Source: Echinometra lucunter (lineage: Eukaryota > Echinodermata > Echinoidea > Camarodonta > Echinometridae). Taken from it: a stretch of DNA of 64,000 nt. The stretch lies in assembly GCA_029962745.1 (NCBI GenBank), contig CM057151.1:35211438-35275437 (forward strand). Direction: 5' to 3'. A model generated the notes under the pieces. That model had not been told where the DNA came from. It saw only the letters and a list, made by a program, of their open reading frames with translations, and searched no databases. Shown in pieces: positions 57,401-60,964 of the stretch. Every line of letters starts with the position of its first letter. Position 1 is the stretch's first letter. The translations under genes and the position numbers were made by a program.

Positions 57401-60400
57401 ATTACGCCACAAAAGATGAGCAACCATGTCACCTTGCAATTTGCATGCATGGAAATAAAATGTGTGTGTGATGAAATAAGAAAAATTGACAAAGATGTAT
57501 CAGATACAGTGAAGAAAACTCAAGCATACATTTTGCAAAACCTGTTTTAGTACTTTATGTAGGCTTATCTATTCCAACTCAAGAACATTTTATAAAGAAA
57601 ATGCAATGTTTGGATTACTGCTCTATAATGTCATCTTCACAGCTGCTCATGAGATTACCGTAACAGTTCTATGCCAATGGTAGAAATCATTTGTCCAAAT
57701 GCATACAAAAATAATTACAATTGCACTTTCATATTGGCTAGAAATAACTGTTCAGTTTATTGGAAAAATAATCAAAAGATAGACCAACTATGTGAGCCTA
57801 CATGTACATAGTACCCATATCCCTGTAAATCTTAAATCCCATTTCCCTAAATCCCTATTTACAATTTAATGTAATGTAATTCTATCGGGTTGGGGCAATT
57901 TTGTGACATGCCAGAACTGAAAAACTGTGTCTCATTTAAACTAGGATATATATGCCAATAATAACTTCAACAGAAAACACCACCAAGGTTTCCTTCTTAT
58001 TGCTCCCCTCAACCATCGCGATGTTTGTAATTTCAGACCTGAGAGAGTCAATAGCCGATGATATACAGTTACATGTACATGTATCACGGTGTATAAATGT
58101 GATGCCCACATGTAGGAGAGGTTTAAAAAAATAATTTGTGTGGCAAAAAAGCTATAAAAGATTTCCGATTCACACATGGATTACTGTGGCAGGAGAGCTA
58201 CCTCATAGTGAAACATCAAAACTGAGCGACATCTGAACTGATCTTCATTGTGAAATGAAATGGTTGATACCTCAGTAAACTCTGTTACAAAGGCATTGGA
58301 TGATTTTGTGCTCAAACCCGATAAAATTACCCTTAACCTTTGCTGAAATCAATTAACAGAACTTCGTCTTCATTTAGAAACATGTATTCTTCCATGGACA
58401 GAATTGTTAACACATCTTTAAGACAAGGCTTTAGGCCTAGATCATATGAAAACATAATTTGGTAATTTGGGAAACTTGTGTCTAAGGCATGGGACAGATA
58501 ATACAGTATTCTTGTAGGTGGTTTTTGTGAACCACCTTGTACATGTTGCCTATCAAACACTGACCAAACATTGATACAGTGTACAATGTACCATAAATAT
58601 ATGCATACATGTAGTATCAGTTGTGCCTCTCCCTGTGCTTGCACCTACATACATGTACATGGGCAATGCAACATGTACTGTGACTATTTGGGAGCTATAA
58701 AAATTGTTCACGCTTCTAGCCTTCCAACTGCGTATATGTATATGATTCAATCAAAAGTTATTCCCACAACAAAAGCAGTCTGTGTTTATCTTTTTTTTGG
58801 CAGTTATTTAAAGTTCATTTTTTAAAGTTCACTGTTTTATAGGGAAAGTCCACCCCAGAAGTTTCACTGTTTCAATAAAAGGAGATGAACTTGAACAGCA
58901 TTTTAAAAAAGAAATGAGCAAAATCAGTCAAAGAATAAGAAAATTACACTCATTTACATTTTCTAGTAAATTAGTCTTGGCTTTGCAAATTGGCAACACT
59001 GATGACATCATATGCGAGCAGCTCTCCATTCACTTTGTACATGAAATTTCACATTTTCTCAATTTCCTTGGAAGTGACATATTTTCTCATGCCATAGTCA
59101 AAGTATGTTGTATAAAAAGCAATTCTTCTGAACATACATTGGTTATGGGGGTTAGAAAATGTGTATCTTCCAAGAAAGTTGAGAAAATGCCTTTAAAGTT
59201 CATTTCATACTATTAGTCACACAAGAATCTCCACTTCTTCGCTGAACTTCACTGTTTTTACCTGCATAATTACATTAACATCACAGACACAGTATAGGAA
59301 GTTATATCCACAGGATTTGAAGTACAATGTATATGTGTGTATGTACATACAACAATAGGTTTTTTATTTAAGTGTGTAGGAACATTGTCTGAAAGTCTAC
59401 ACATAAAAATGGCGACACAAGTCTTGTTGCACAATACATGTAATGCTCATGGTTGCTGGTATATTATTTTCTGATAATTTGACCTTTCGGTGAAACAATA
59501 TAACCTTAGAATCTTAATAGGCATTAAAACACATGGGATTATTGCTGCACTGTTTATACTTTTCTACCTGGCACACTTGAGCATGTTCTATCTTATCACG
59601 TGTTATCTTCTGATTACATTGTGCATGGTTATTTAGCTTTTTAGCACTTTTTTTCAAACAGGACTGACAGGATCACAAGAGTAGGTGACTTAATAGTGGG
59701 GATGACATATTATCTCTGTCCTTGACTCCTTGTAAATGATGGTAAATTTCAAAATTCTGAAGCTGCATGGGGATGGGAATGGCAATGGAAATGGGAATAT
59801 ACTGTCAATGAAAAAAAAAATCATCTCACAGACAGTACATGGTATGTTGGTATTGTGAACTTTTCGGGTTTTTTTTCTTTTCTTCATTGAAGTACATGAT
59901 GTAGATAAGGAAAATTACAGTGTGTATCATACATGTACATGTACATGCTGAGAAAATGAAGCTATGAATTCATACTTCAATTCAATCTCAAAAACCGCAA
60001 GACATCTACATGTAGCAATATACAAACACATGTACTTCTTGAATAAAGTCAATCAAACTTAAAATGAATCTGACATTTCTTTTTTACAAAGTGTTGGAGT
60101 GATTTTTTTATCGTACTAGCCCACTTGAAGTTTCAACCTATACACAAACTGTAGGTGCTAATCCAGTTCCATGAAATTTTGATGTTGCAAACTAGCAAAG
60201 AGAGCAACTGACCAGTAGAATCCTGGCTATCTCGGCACTAGGCAGAAAATGGGAGCTGAGTTAACCCATAGCCGTACAGAGCTTTCTTGAGGTCTAAATT
60301 AATCATCTTCAATATTTTTTTTTTTTCCATGCGTACATAGCTTGAAAAAAATAAATATGAATATAACATAAACCAAAATGAAATATAATTGTAAAATTTA

Positions 60401-60930
60401 ATCAGAAATTGCCAATTTGAACATGGAAATATTGATTATGTATTATTCACTGCATTGCCAATTTAAAGAGTTTAATGATTAGTAACAGTTAAACTGCTGT
60501 AATTCGAGAACGCCACACCATACGGCATTGGGAATGGGCTCAAATTTTCCAGTGCATTTTTCTCTTTCTGCTCATGTATAATATGTACTGCCCAACATTC
60601 TGAACCAACAGATACTGCAAAAGTGTCTCATATTCATGCCTGGACAACTCGGCCCCATTTGTGCAGCAGGGCCGAGTTGTCCCCGAGTCCGAGTTAGCCC
60701 GACTCCCTTTAGGATCCCCTTCATTTTGCCAAACAAAATTTAGCACTGGCATCAATATCGACTTGAAAATAGCATTATTGATATTCCTTTGTCATGATAA
60801 ATTTTCTCAACAAATAAACTTTAGAATATGTGGAACCAAGATATCGAAAAGAATTTTGCACAAACCAATGACTTTTGGGACTCTTTAGCTGCTAAAAACA
60901 AATTACGTAGCTTTTGGTCCTTCCACCCCC

Positions 60931-60964
<34 letters not shown>

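Noticed and set aside
57218..57550. 110-codon plus-strand frame
   Set aside because: No homology recognised; composition like surrounding intron.
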